Below are positions 1 through 5,392 of a stretch of DNA of 8,031 nt, piece after piece. The DNA lies in the NCBI GenBank assembly GCA_012510625.1, contig JAAZHP010000118.1:1-8031 (forward strand). Direction: 5' to 3'. Numbering within the stretch: position 1 is the first letter of the stretch; every line of letters begins with the position of its first letter. The position numbers were made by a program, and so were the translations under genes. This DNA comes from Bacillota bacterium (GTDB lineage Bacteria > Bacillota > Dethiobacteria > DTU022). A model generated the notes under the pieces. The model ran no database searches. It was not told the origin of the DNA and saw only the letters and a list, made by a program, of their open reading frames with translations.

Positions 1-152
1 CGCCTCTTCCAGAGAGCCCAGACCATGACAGCCAGCATGAACCCCGGCAGTATAATTGCCCAAAGGGGCGCCTCCAGCCAGAGCCGCCCCAGGGCGATGC
101 CGGCGATATAAAACAAGCTTATTGCCGCCAGGGGGCGGAGCTCGAAATTCAA
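1..152 (-). CDS. Partial membrane protein, ComEC/Rec2-like N-terminus
   Basis: An open frame on the minus strand runs off the left edge; only about 50 N-terminal residues are visible. It probably starts at a TTG (150-152), preceded by AGAGGTGG with 7 bases between, and an in-frame TAA lies a little further upstream. The visible residues form two hydrophobic stretches, beginning LNFELRPLAAISLFYIAGIA and continuing through Gly-Arg-Leu-Trp to a second helix ending in Trp-Lys-Arg. The 'RPL...FIAGI.LGR' pattern followed by a second helix resembles the DUF4131 region at the start of the DNA-uptake channel protein ComEC. That assignment is inference from a short fragment; another polytopic membrane protein is possible. 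The remainder of the gene would have to show the ComEC competence domain and a metallo-beta-lactamase domain. Confidence 0.5.
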   Translation of the reverse strand, partial: MNFELRPLAAISLFYIAGIALGRLWLEAPLWAIILPGFMLAVMVWALWKR

Positions 153-240
153 AACACGGCCACCTCTCCCCCAATAATAGATGGTTTAAGTGAACCTGAA
201 AACAATTCTCTTTAAACAGGAATATAATGATGTTTAAATC

Positions 241-270
241 TTTTTACTTTTCACGATCATATCACGTCAA
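241..270 (-). promoter_or_regulatory. Possible promoter for the left-edge gene
   Basis: On the minus strand TTGACG (265-270) and TAAAAA (241-246) are separated by 18 bases and lie about 90 bases upstream of the TTG start at 152. The -35 is good and the -10 matches the consensus at only four of six positions, in an AT-rich stretch where chance matches are common. Confidence 0.3.
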
Positions 271-279
271 TGGTATCAT

Positions 280-318
280 GTCATCCTAGTGCAGCGAAGG
301 ATCTCAAACCAGGACATG
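280..318 (+). repeat. Dispersed intergenic repeat, copy 1
   Basis: The stretch beginning GTCATCCTAGTGCAGCGAAG and continuing through GATCTCAAACC to GGACATG matches, in reverse orientation, the stretch at 3181-3220 with a few substitutions and single-base indels. CATGTC (277-282) and GACATG (313-318) form a short inverted repeat at its ends. The core (CATCCT..GCAGCGAAGGATC) resembles a short dispersed repeat common between genes in many bacterial genomes. It lies downstream of cysK, outside any recognised gene. Confidence 0.6.
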
Positions 319-320
319 AG

Positions 321-356
321 AATAAAAGGTTGGGGGCAAAAGCGATGCCCTCAACC
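321..356 (-). terminator. Rho-independent terminator of cysK
   Basis: Read on the minus strand, GGTTG-A-GGGC (347-356 side) pairs with GCCC-C-CAACC (328-337 side): nine pairs around one A/C mismatch, with a 9-base loop. The stem is followed directly by TTTTATT. It starts 28 bases after the cysK stop codon, which is the expected place for an intrinsic terminator. It also separates cysK from the membrane-protein gene further left on the same strand. Confidence 0.8.
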
Positions 357-383
357 TGGACGATTGTGTTTGCGGGAAAAAGC

Positions 384-1307
384 CTAAGAATTAAAAAGAG
401 CGGTGGAAAGGTAGCGATCGGCAAGATCGGGGAAAAGGACAACGATTAGCTTGTCTCTGTGCTCAGGACGGCGGGCCAGCTGCAGGGCAGCCCGGCAGGC
501 GGCGCCGGCGGAGATGCCCGCCAGAATGCCTTCTTCCTCAGCCAGGCGGCGCGCCATCTCGAAGGCCGCCGCATCGCTAACGGGAATCACTTCGTCAATG
601 AGTTCTCGCTGCAGCACCGGCGGGATGAAGCCGGCGCCGATGCCCTGGATTTGGTGCGTCCCGGGCCCCCCACCAGAGAGCACCGCGGAGGAGGCCGGCT
701 CCACGGCAACGATCTGCACGGAAGGCTTCTTCTGCTTGAGAATCCGGGCCACCCCGGTAATGGTGCCGCCGCTGCCCACCCCGGCGACAAAAATATCCAC
801 CGCGCCGTCCGTATCCTCCCAGATCTCCAAGGCGGTAGAGGCCTCATGCGCCGCCGGGTTGGCCGGGTTGGCAAATTGCTGGGGAATCCAGCAGCGCTTG
901 TCGGCGGCGGCCATCTCCTCGGCTTTCCGGATCGCGCCGGGCATGCCTTCCTCTCCAGGGGTCAGGATCAGCTCGGCTCCGAGAGCTTTCAGCAGAGCGC
1001 GCCGTTCCGCGCTCATTGTTTCCGGCATCACCAGGACACAGCGGTAACCTTTCGCCGCGCTGACCATGGCCAGGGCAATCCCTGTGTTGCCGCTGGTCGG
1101 CTCGACGATTATGGTATCCTCTTTAATTAACCCTTCCCTTTCGGCGGCTTCGATCATGCTCAGGCCGATGCGGTCCTTCACGCTGCCGCCGGGATTAAAA
1201 AATTCCAGCTTCGCCGCCACCCTGGCGGTGCAGCCTTCAGCAACCCGGTTCAAGTAGACCAGCGGGGTTTTGCCAATCAGGGAGGTGATATTTGGGGCAA
1301 TCTTCAT
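384..1307 (-). CDS. cysK: Cysteine synthase (O-acetylserine sulfhydrylase)
   Basis: This 307-residue, PLP-dependent cytosolic enzyme makes L-cysteine and acetate from O-acetylserine and sulfide, the last step of cysteine synthesis. Visible motifs are the PLP-lysine loop GGSVKDR (Lys44), the substrate loop PTSGNTG (70-76), QFANPANP with HEAS (144-157), the phosphate-binding GVGSGGTITG (176-185), the SGGGPGTHQIQGIGAGFIPP block (211-230) and GISAGAA (264-270; Ser266 is the residue expected near the PLP ring nitrogen). Length is typical of the CysK/CysM family, and the HQIQGIGAGF block favours CysK. The C-terminal motif usually read as PD.GERYLST is PDLADRYLST here, a mild deviation. The ATG is preceded by AGGAGG (1316-1321) at 8 bases. 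It stands alone, with its own promoter and terminator; no sulfur-assimilation neighbour is in view. Confidence 0.95.
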   Translation of the reverse strand: MKIAPNITSLIGKTPLVYLNRVAEGCTARVAAKLEFFNPGGSVKDRIGLSMIEAAEREGLIKEDTIIVEPTSGNTGIALAMVSAAKGYRCVLVMPETMSAERRALLKALGAELILTPGEEGMPGAIRKAEEMAAADKRCWIPQQFANPANPAAHEASTALEIWEDTDGAVDIFVAGVGSGGTITGVARILKQKKPSVQIVAVEPASSAVLSGGGPGTHQIQGIGAGFIPPVLQRELIDEVIPVSDAAAFEMARRLAEEEGILAGISAGAACRAALQLARRPEHRDKLIVVLFPDLADRYLSTALFNS

Positions 1308-1338
1308 TGATTTAACCTCCTGCAGGACTTATTAACCA

Positions 1339-1367
1339 ATTTTAGCAGCAGCGCTTAAGTATGGCAA
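1339..1367 (-). promoter_or_regulatory. Sigma-A-type promoter of cysK
   Basis: On the minus strand TTGCCA (1362-1367) and TAAAAT (1339-1344) are separated by exactly 17 bases; each hexamer has one mismatch to consensus. Transcription would start near 1332, leaving a leader of about 25 bases with the AGGAGG site. Such a short leader has no room for a T-box or S-box riboswitch, which control cysteine genes in many Firmicutes, so any control would act at the promoter. Confidence 0.7.
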
Positions 1368-1398
1368 ACGGTTTTTCATGAATTAATATGGGAAAGGG

Positions 1399-1487
1399 TC
1401 ATCTTCGCAGCGCTCAAGGCAGAGATCCTTCGGGCTTCGCCCTCAGGATGCCATGGACAGGGATGGCTTCGCCCTCAGGATGCCAGG
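1399..1487 (+). repeat. Degenerate intergenic repeat cluster with an internal direct repeat
   Basis: GGCTTCGCCCTCAGGATGCC plus one further A occurs twice, at 1433-1453 and 1465-1485, a period of 32 bases. Just upstream is AGATCCTTCG (1422-1432), and before that CATCTTCGCAGCGCTCAAGG (1400-1419). All of these resemble the repeat core seen at 3194-3219 (GATCCTTCG..GCTCAGGATGA). The open frame of about 60 codons here is composed of repeat sequence and has no good ribosome binding site, so I do not call it a gene. This cluster fills most of the 294 bases between the divergent cysK and lemA. Confidence 0.6.
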
Positions 1488-1551
1488 AGAGGAGTCCTTT
1501 TCCGGCAAGGGCTGCCCTTTACGATACCGCCGGTGTAAGTTACAATAATTA

Positions 1552-1557
1552 TATAAT
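1552..1557 (+). promoter_or_regulatory. Possible -10 element upstream of lemA
   Basis: A perfect TATAAT lies 44 bases upstream of the lemA start. No convincing -35 hexamer exists at 16-18 bases further upstream, and no TGn extension precedes it. The promoter is therefore plausible by position but weakly supported. Confidence 0.35.
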
Positions 1558-1601
1558 CTTAATTGGATGACAATCATAGCTTATAGCAGGGAGGACATGA
1601 G

Positions 1602-2174
1602 ATGAAAAAGGGTCTGACTATTTTCCTGGCGGTCGTAGTACTGCTAGTGGTACTGCTGGTCCTGCCTCTCATCGGCAGCTATAACCGCCTCGTGGGCCTG
1701 GATGAGCAGGTGAACAATAACTGGAGCCAGGTTGAGAACCAGCTGCAGCGCCGCCTGGACCTGATTCCCAACCTGGTGGAAACGGTAAAAGGCTACGCTG
1801 CACACGAAAAAGAAGTTCTTGCCGATGTCAGCGCCGCCCGCGCAAAACTTGCCGGCGCGCAAACTGTCACCGAAAGCGCCGCCGCTGAAGCGGAGTTAAG
1901 CAGCGCGCTGGCCCGCCTGCTGGTAGTTGTCGAAAACTACCCCAACCTGAAGGCAGACGCCAATTTCCGCCAGCTGCAGGACGAACTGGCCGGAACAGAA
2001 AACCGTATCGCCACGGCGCGGATGGATTACAATAACTCTGTAAGAGAGATAAATGCAGCCGTGCGCCGCTTCCCCACGGTGATCGTAGCCCGGTTGTTTG
2101 GTTTCAGCAGCAGGGACTACTTTGAAGCGGATGAAGGCGCCGGCAAGGCGCCGGAAGTTGATTTCAACAATTAA
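1602..2174 (+). CDS. lemA: LemA family protein
   Basis: This 190-residue protein is anchored by one N-terminal hydrophobic helix (residues about 4-24); the rest is a mostly helical domain expected outside the membrane. The family core is clear: SYNRLVGLDEQVNNNWSQVE leads into QRRLDLIPNLVETVKGYAAH and then HEKEVL. A long helical stretch follows, and the usual end is present (FP...ARLFGF, then YFEADEG..APEVDFNN). Length is typical for LemA. The ATG is preceded by GGGAGG (1589-1594) at 7 bases. The molecular role of LemA proteins is not firmly established. The gene is followed after 115 bases by a TPM-domain membrane protein, a pairing seen repeatedly in bacteria. That pairing suggests the two act together at the cell envelope, which is inference. 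Confidence 0.92.
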   Translation: MKKGLTIFLAVVVLLVVLLVLPLIGSYNRLVGLDEQVNNNWSQVENQLQRRLDLIPNLVETVKGYAAHEKEVLADVSAARAKLAGAQTVTESAAAEAELSSALARLLVVVENYPNLKADANFRQLQDELAGTENRIATARMDYNNSVREINAAVRRFPTVIVARLFGFSSRDYFEADEGAGKAPEVDFNN

Positions 2175-2289
2175 ATGAAACTCCGTTTTGTCATACACTT
2201 TTGCTTTGTTTACCGGCAAACCGTCTCTAGAAAAAGAGCAATTCGCCAGTCCTTAACTGCAGTGAATTATTCCTTTAGGAGAGAACAAT

Positions 2290-3123
2290 GTGAAACAGAT
2301 ACTCAGGCTTAGCTGCACAACAGTTTTTATCGTGGCCGCCGCCATCTTCTGGCTTGCCGCGGCCCCTGTTGATGCGGCGACACAGGTGCCCCCTCCGCCT
2401 TCACCGGCCGCTTATGTAAACGACTACGCCAATCTTCTTGACGCGGAAACCTTCACGGAGCTCTCCGCTGCAGGCCGGGCGCTTGAGGAAAAAACGGGAG
2501 CGGAACTGGTCCTGGTTACGGTGGAAAGCATGGAAGGAGCCCCCATCGAGGAATATGCCCTAACCCTTTTTCGCAGCTGGGGGTTGGGGAAAAAAGACAA
2601 AAACAACGGCGTGCTCCTTCTGGTAGACCGGGAAAGGCTGCTGGCCGGGCAAAGCGGTAAAGTGCGCATTGAGGTAGGATACGGCCTGGAAGGCGCCATC
2701 CCCGACGGAAAAGCGGGCTATATTCTTGACTATTACGTTCTTCCTGAGTGGGAAGAAGAGAATTATGCCGCCGGCATCAAGATGGGCTACCTGGCCCTGG
2801 CAGCCGAGGTGGCCGAAGAATACGGCGTCAGCCTTGAAGAAGTCCTGGCCCCGCTGGAGGAGTACCGGCAACTGCATTCATCGCCGGATGGGTTTGACAA
2901 AGGAGAGCTAATCTTCTTTGTCCTGTTCCTGTTGCTCTTTTTTATTCTCCCGCTCATCTTCAAGCTTTTCGGGCGTGGAGGCCCTTCTTCCGGGAGAGGA
3001 TTCCCTACTGGCGGCTTTGGAGGTTTCGGAGGCGGCTTTGGTGGAGGCTTTGGCGGGGGCGGCGGATTTGGCGGCGGAGGCTTCGGCGGGGGTTCATCCG
3101 GAGGAGGCGGCGCCAGCCGCTGA
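2290..3123 (+). CDS. TPM-domain (YgcG-type) membrane protein with Gly-rich tail
   Basis: This 277-residue protein has four parts. A signal peptide (residues 1-29) ends Val-Asp-Ala. A TPM domain (formerly DUF477) spans about 40-170 and contains YVNDYANLLD (42-51), GAELVLVTVES (70-80), KKDKNNGVLLLV (101-112) and IEVGYGLEGAIPDGKAGYIL (127-146). A membrane helix lies at about 207-227. A C-terminal tail from residue 228 is made almost only of Gly with Phe and Ser, ending Ala-Ser-Arg. The start is GTG at 2290, preceded by AGGAGAG (2277-2283) at 6 bases; the overlapping ATG at 2288 is followed at once by TGA and cannot start it. The TPM domain would face outside, with the tail on the cytoplasmic side. 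It probably belongs with lemA upstream. Its function is not established; relatives have been linked to envelope processes, and the plant member Psb32/TLP18.3 to photosystem II repair. Confidence 0.88.
   Translation: MKQILRLSCTTVFIVAAAIFWLAAAPVDAATQVPPPPSPAAYVNDYANLLDAETFTELSAAGRALEEKTGAELVLVTVESMEGAPIEEYALTLFRSWGLGKKDKNNGVLLLVDRERLLAGQSGKVRIEVGYGLEGAIPDGKAGYILDYYVLPEWEEENYAAGIKMGYLALAAEVAEEYGVSLEEVLAPLEEYRQLHSSPDGFDKGELIFFVLFLLLFFILPLIFKLFGRGGPSSGRGFPTGGFGGFGGGFGGGFGGGGGFGGGGFGGGSSGGGGASR
2971..3120 (+). repeat. Glycine-rich repeat coding region
   Basis: The last ~50 codons of the TPM gene repeat GGC/GGA-rich triplets interspersed with TTT/TTC, giving Gly-Gly-Phe-Gly-Gly type units followed by Gly-Ser runs. 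Tails of this kind are common in TPM proteins and vary in length by replication slippage. It is low-complexity protein, not a separate element. Confidence 0.75.
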
Positions 3124-3140
3124 TAGACATAAAAATTAGT

Positions 3141-3164
3141 GGGGCTGTCCAAAAGGGCAGCCCC
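3141..3164. terminator. Hairpin terminator after the TPM gene, possibly bidirectional
   Basis: GGGGCTGTCC (3141-3150) and GGGCAGCCCC (3155-3164) form a 10-pair stem with one G-T wobble and an AAAA loop, 17 bases after the TPM stop. The plus-strand side lacks a good T tract (CTGTTGTCAT). The minus-strand side has TTTTT four bases after the stem. It may therefore stop transcription from both convergent genes, and is better formed for minus-strand transcripts. Confidence 0.6.
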
Positions 3165-3180
3165 CTGTTGTCATATGGAG

Positions 3181-3249
3181 ACATCCCGGTTTGGAGATCC
3201 TTCGCTGCGCTCAGGATGACAAAAAAGAGCGCTCAGATGACAAAAAAGA
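3181..3249 (-). repeat. Dispersed intergenic repeat, copy 2, with duplicated end
   Basis: Bases 3181-3220 are the reverse-orientation partner of 280-318 (shared core GCAGCGAAGGATCTC on the minus strand). Its end is duplicated: CTCAGGATGACAAAAAAGA (3210-3228) recurs as CTCAGATGACAAAAAAGA (3232-3249), with one base fewer and a period of about 22. The two A6 runs read as T6 runs on the minus strand. Confidence 0.6.
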
Positions 3250-3260
3250 ATGCAGGATGG

Positions 3261-3296
3261 CCTGAACGGGCGGGCGTGGAAGCCCGCCCGTTCAGG
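3261..3296 (-). terminator. Perfect 15-bp hairpin downstream of the GNAT-like gene
   Basis: CCTGAACGGGCGGGC (3261-3275) and its exact complement (3282-3296) flank a 6-base loop, starting 26 bases after the stop codon of the minus-strand gene. The stem is very GC-rich and stable. On the minus strand the nearest T run is 10 or more bases beyond the stem, so it is not a textbook intrinsic terminator. Position and strength still make a role in ending or stabilising that transcript likely. Confidence 0.6.
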
Positions 3297-3322
3297 AAAA
3301 CAGAAGCAAGAAGATGCAATGG

Positions 3323-4450
3323 CTACAGTTTCTTTTTGTAAACGCGGTAGATCTTGTAGAGTTCTCCCCCGGCTTTCCTGGCATCGAGGTTCATCGCCTT
3401 ATTAAATTCGTGGATTGTCGAACCTTCGCCAAACGTATACCCCAGGCGGTAAGCATGGAGCATGGTGTAATAGTAAAGCGCGGCGGAAACGCCTCGCTTG
3501 CGCCATTCCGGGGTCACAAAGAGGACGAAAAGCCTGGTCCCCTTGATTCTGCGTTTATACCAGAAGAATTTAATAATTCCAAAGGGAAATAACCGCCCGT
3601 TCAGATGAGCCAGGACCTGGTTGTAGTCGGGCAGGGCAATGGACAAACCAATGGGTTCGCCTTCACTGCTTTCAATAAATAAGACCAGTTCGGGCTGGGC
3701 CAGTTGTTTCAATTTCATGGCTTCGGCTTCAATCTCTTCCATGCTCGGGGGGATCATATCCGGCCAGTCGGGCATGGAACGCTCGACTATATCTTTGATG
3801 ATCAGCATCTCCCGCCTGAGCGCTCTTAAATTGATGGGACGCACCCGAAAATTGTAGCGGCGGCGCACCGCTTCCACGCCTTTTTGCAGTCGTTCCGGAA
3901 GCCCATTGGTTAAATCGTAATAGTAAGCGTAGCGATCAAAATCCTTCTCGAAGCCGTATTGCTCGAAAAACTGCGGGTAATAGCGGGGATTGTACGAGTT
4001 AAGTAAAACCGGCGGTGAATCAAAGCCCTTGATCAGCAGTCCGCGGTAGTCATCCCCGTTGCTGGGAGATTGGGGCCCGGTGACCTCTTCCGCCTCCTTT
4101 TCCCGCAGCCAGGCAAGTCCGGCGTCAAACAGCGCCCGGGCAGTGGGGTAATCTTCCACAGATTCAAACAGCGTCATGTAGCCTGATTTTCTCTGCTTGG
4201 CTTTGTTCAATCTTTCATCCAGGCCTACCCCTATACGGCCTACAGGCTTATCTCCTTTAAAGGCCAGCATGAAACAATAGGGCCCCAAGCGCAGCAGCGC
4301 ATTTTTCTTCGGGTTGAGCGTATTATGCATGTCCATTAGCAGCGGCGGAACCCAGTTCGGATCGTTGCTGTATATTTGCCATGGCAGCCTGACAAAAATG
4401 TTGCGGTCTCTTCTGGTTGCCACCGGCTTGATCCGGATCTCTGCAGGCAA
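3323..4450 (-). CDS. GNAT-superfamily acyltransferase-like protein (YghO-type)
   Basis: This 375-residue protein belongs, by its motifs, to a family of long GNAT-fold proteins of unknown substrate. The N-terminal block (FVRLPWQIYSNDPNWVPPLL, residues about 19-38) is followed by the 'PVGRIGVG' strand. The C-terminal half has the acetyl-CoA-loop-like RKRGVSAAL (317-325) and the family ending with STIHEFNKAMN and GGELYKIYRVY. The length fits two GNAT-like halves. The start is TTG at 4450, with GGAGGTG (4458-4464) 7 bases upstream; the next in-frame Met is near residue 39 and would cut off the conserved block. It is convergent with the TPM gene and divergent from the ECF operon, so context gives no function. 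It probably transfers an acyl group from acyl-CoA to an amine, but I cannot name the substrate. Confidence is high for the family and low for function. Confidence 0.85.
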   Translation of the reverse strand: MPAEIRIKPVATRRDRNIFVRLPWQIYSNDPNWVPPLLMDMHNTLNPKKNALLRLGPYCFMLAFKGDKPVGRIGVGLDERLNKAKQRKSGYMTLFESVEDYPTARALFDAGLAWLREKEAEEVTGPQSPSNGDDYRGLLIKGFDSPPVLLNSYNPRYYPQFFEQYGFEKDFDRYAYYYDLTNGLPERLQKGVEAVRRRYNFRVRPINLRALRREMLIIKDIVERSMPDWPDMIPPSMEEIEAEAMKLKQLAQPELVLFIESSEGEPIGLSIALPDYNQVLAHLNGRLFPFGIIKFFWYKRRIKGTRLFVLFVTPEWRKRGVSAALYYYTMLHAYRLGYTFGEGSTIHEFNKAMNLDARKAGGELYKIYRVYKKKL

Positions 4451-4572
4451 CCTTATTCACCTCCCTCCGTTTTTGGTACCTGCTTTATTCACTTCTAATT
4501 GGCAGAAATCCTTTTTTCGATATATTCCGCATACTTCCATTATTGCCGCCGCAGTATTATTCCAATGAAGAG

Positions 4573-4595
4573 AAATGGCAATTTAAAATGGCAAT
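4573..4595. repeat. 10-bp direct repeat, possible operator
   Basis: AAATGGCAAT occurs at 4573-4582 and 4586-4595, a 13-base period, between the divergent GNAT-like gene and the ECF operon. On the minus strand each copy contains TTGCCA, which can pass for a -35 element. It could bind a regulator or be a chance AT-rich duplication. Confidence 0.35.
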
Positions 4596-4645
4596 ATAGC
4601 AGCCTAAAATAATATAATATTCAAGAGCAGTTGCAGCTGATCCCC

Positions 4646-4675
4646 TTGTCAAATGCACCTAAATCCGGCCATAAT
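4646..4675 (+). promoter_or_regulatory. Sigma-A-type promoter of the ECF operon
   Basis: TTGTCA (4646-4651) and CATAAT (4670-4675) are separated by 18 bases, each with one mismatch to consensus. Transcription would start near 4682, giving a leader of about 135 bases before the first ECF gene. A leader this long leaves room for RNA-level control. Confidence 0.65.
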
Positions 4676-4770
4676 ATTTTAGAGACGATTTCAACTAGTG
4701 GCCTATGAATTTATATACAGATATTTCTGATGATGAAGGAATCAGTCTGCCTGTGTCGAATACATTTCTG

Positions 4771-4794
4771 TTATCTTTTCTCTTATCTTTTCTC
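4771..4794 (+). repeat. Perfect tandem 12-bp pyrimidine repeat in the ECF leader
   Basis: TTATCTTTTCTC occurs twice in direct succession (4771-4782, 4783-4794), ending where the hairpin around the ribosome binding site begins. In the transcript it would be an almost pure U/C tract immediately before the hairpin. Confidence 0.7.
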
Positions 4795-4823
4795 AACATT
4801 TGATTACAGAGGGGGAAATGTTG
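4794..4823 (+). promoter_or_regulatory. Hairpin with the RBS in its loop and the start codon in its stem
   Basis: CAACATTT (4794-4801) is the exact complement of AAATGTTG (4816-4823), with a 14-base loop between them; one G-U pair can extend it (4793/4824). The loop carries the purine-rich GAGGGGG site and the 3' arm contains the ATG of the S-component gene. Folding would place the start codon in a helix, so it could tune translation of the whole operon. It could equally be a DNA operator with 8-bp half-sites. Confidence 0.5.
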
Positions 4824-5366
4824 GTGAAGCTAACCACCCGCAAGATTGTCGTCTCCGGAATACTGGGGGCCATTGCCATCTTGTTAGGAGTAACCCCGCT
4901 GGGCTTGATTGCGGTACCTACACCCTTAGGCCATGCCACCATTTTACACGTTCCAGCTATTCTGGGAGGGGTCCTCGAGGGACCGCTCGTCGGCCTGCTA
5001 ATCGGATTAATTTTTGGTCTTATTAGTTTTTTAAGAGCTACCCTGCCCATGTTCAGTGATCCCCTCGTAGCGATATTACCGAGATTGTTTATCGGCATCA
5101 CCGCCTACCTGGCCTACGCATCGACAAAAAGGATCAATTCATTTTTAGGCTACGCTTTAGCCGGCATCGTCGGCACCGCCACCAACACAGTCCTGGTCCT
5201 GGGAATGGCGGTTATTAGAGACTACATTCCTCTTGAAGTCGCAATTGCTTCCGGCCTGGCCCACGGCATCCCCGAAATGATCGTAGCCACGGTGTTGACC
5301 ATTCTCCTGGTCGGCGGCATTAAAAGAATCAGGGGATTTGAAGACCCGGCCGGGAACAGCCGGTAG
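4818..5366 (+). CDS. ECF transporter substrate-binding (S) component, substrate unknown
   Basis: This protein of about 182 residues is highly hydrophobic with about six membrane helices, the size and layout of an ECF S component, the membrane subunit that binds a vitamin or similar small molecule. Visible features are TTRKIVVSGILGAIAILLG at the start, the block ATILHVPAILGGVLEGPLVG, a helix with LIFGLISF and then DPLVAILPRLFIGITAYLAY. The small-residue (Ala/Gly) content of the first helix fits contact with EcfT. I take ATG 4818 as the start, with GAGG (4809-4812) at 5 bases; TTG 4821 and GTG 4824 are also possible, and an upstream in-frame TTG at 4800 has no ribosome site. The gene is followed directly by two ATPase genes and EcfT, so this S component probably has its own module. 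I cannot assign the substrate from sequence alone. Confidence 0.85.
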   Translation: MLVKLTTRKIVVSGILGAIAILLGVTPLGLIAVPTPLGHATILHVPAILGGVLEGPLVGLLIGLIFGLISFLRATLPMFSDPLVAILPRLFIGITAYLAYASTKRINSFLGYALAGIVGTATNTVLVLGMAVIRDYIPLEVAIASGLAHGIPEMIVATVLTILLVGGIKRIRGFEDPAGNSR

Positions 5367-5392
5367 AAATTTAATTGGAGCCGTTATTTAAA

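Larger units (their letters stand above)
4451..4817. other. Divergent intergenic region between GNAT-like gene and ECF operon
   Basis: This AT-rich stretch of 367 bases has no gene I can support. It holds the ribosome binding site of the minus-strand gene (4458-4464), a 10-bp direct repeat AAATGGCAAT at 4573-4582 and 4586-4595, a plus-strand promoter (4646-4675), a leader of about 135 bases, a tandem 12-bp repeat (4771-4794) and a hairpin around the ECF ribosome binding site (4794-4823). I compared the leader by eye with what I know of the TPP, FMN, preQ1, cobalamin and THF riboswitches and saw none of their conserved cores. Confidence 0.7.

Noticed and set aside
451..1130. Long plus-strand open frames opposite cysK
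   Set aside because: They are antisense to a clear cysteine synthase gene, show Arg/Pro/Ala-rich composition typical of shadow frames in GC-rich genes, and have no ribosome site.
1388..1570. Plus-strand open frame of about 60 codons between cysK and lemA
   Set aside because: It is made mostly of intergenic repeat sequence (GGCTTCGCCCTCAGG units), has no ribosome site and no recognisable protein features.
2175..2289. Terminator or separate promoter between lemA and the TPM gene
   Set aside because: Only very short stems (about 4 bp) and no well-spaced -35/-10 pair are visible in these 115 bases.
2787..3152. Proline-rich minus-strand open frame opposite the TPM gene
   Set aside because: The Pro-Pro-Lys repeats are simply the complement of the Gly/Phe-rich tail of the TPM protein.
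280..3249. CRISPR array made of the repeats
   Set aside because: Copies are far apart, in both orientations and of differing sequence, with no regular spacers and no cas gene in view.
4682..4817. Vitamin riboswitch upstream of the ECF operon
   Set aside because: I could not find the conserved cores of TPP, FMN, preQ1, cobalamin or THF riboswitches by eye. A covariance-model search would settle this.
4730..5026. Open frame starting at 4730 in the ECF leader, considered as a leader peptide
   Set aside because: It has no ribosome site, and most of its length overlaps the S-component gene in another frame.
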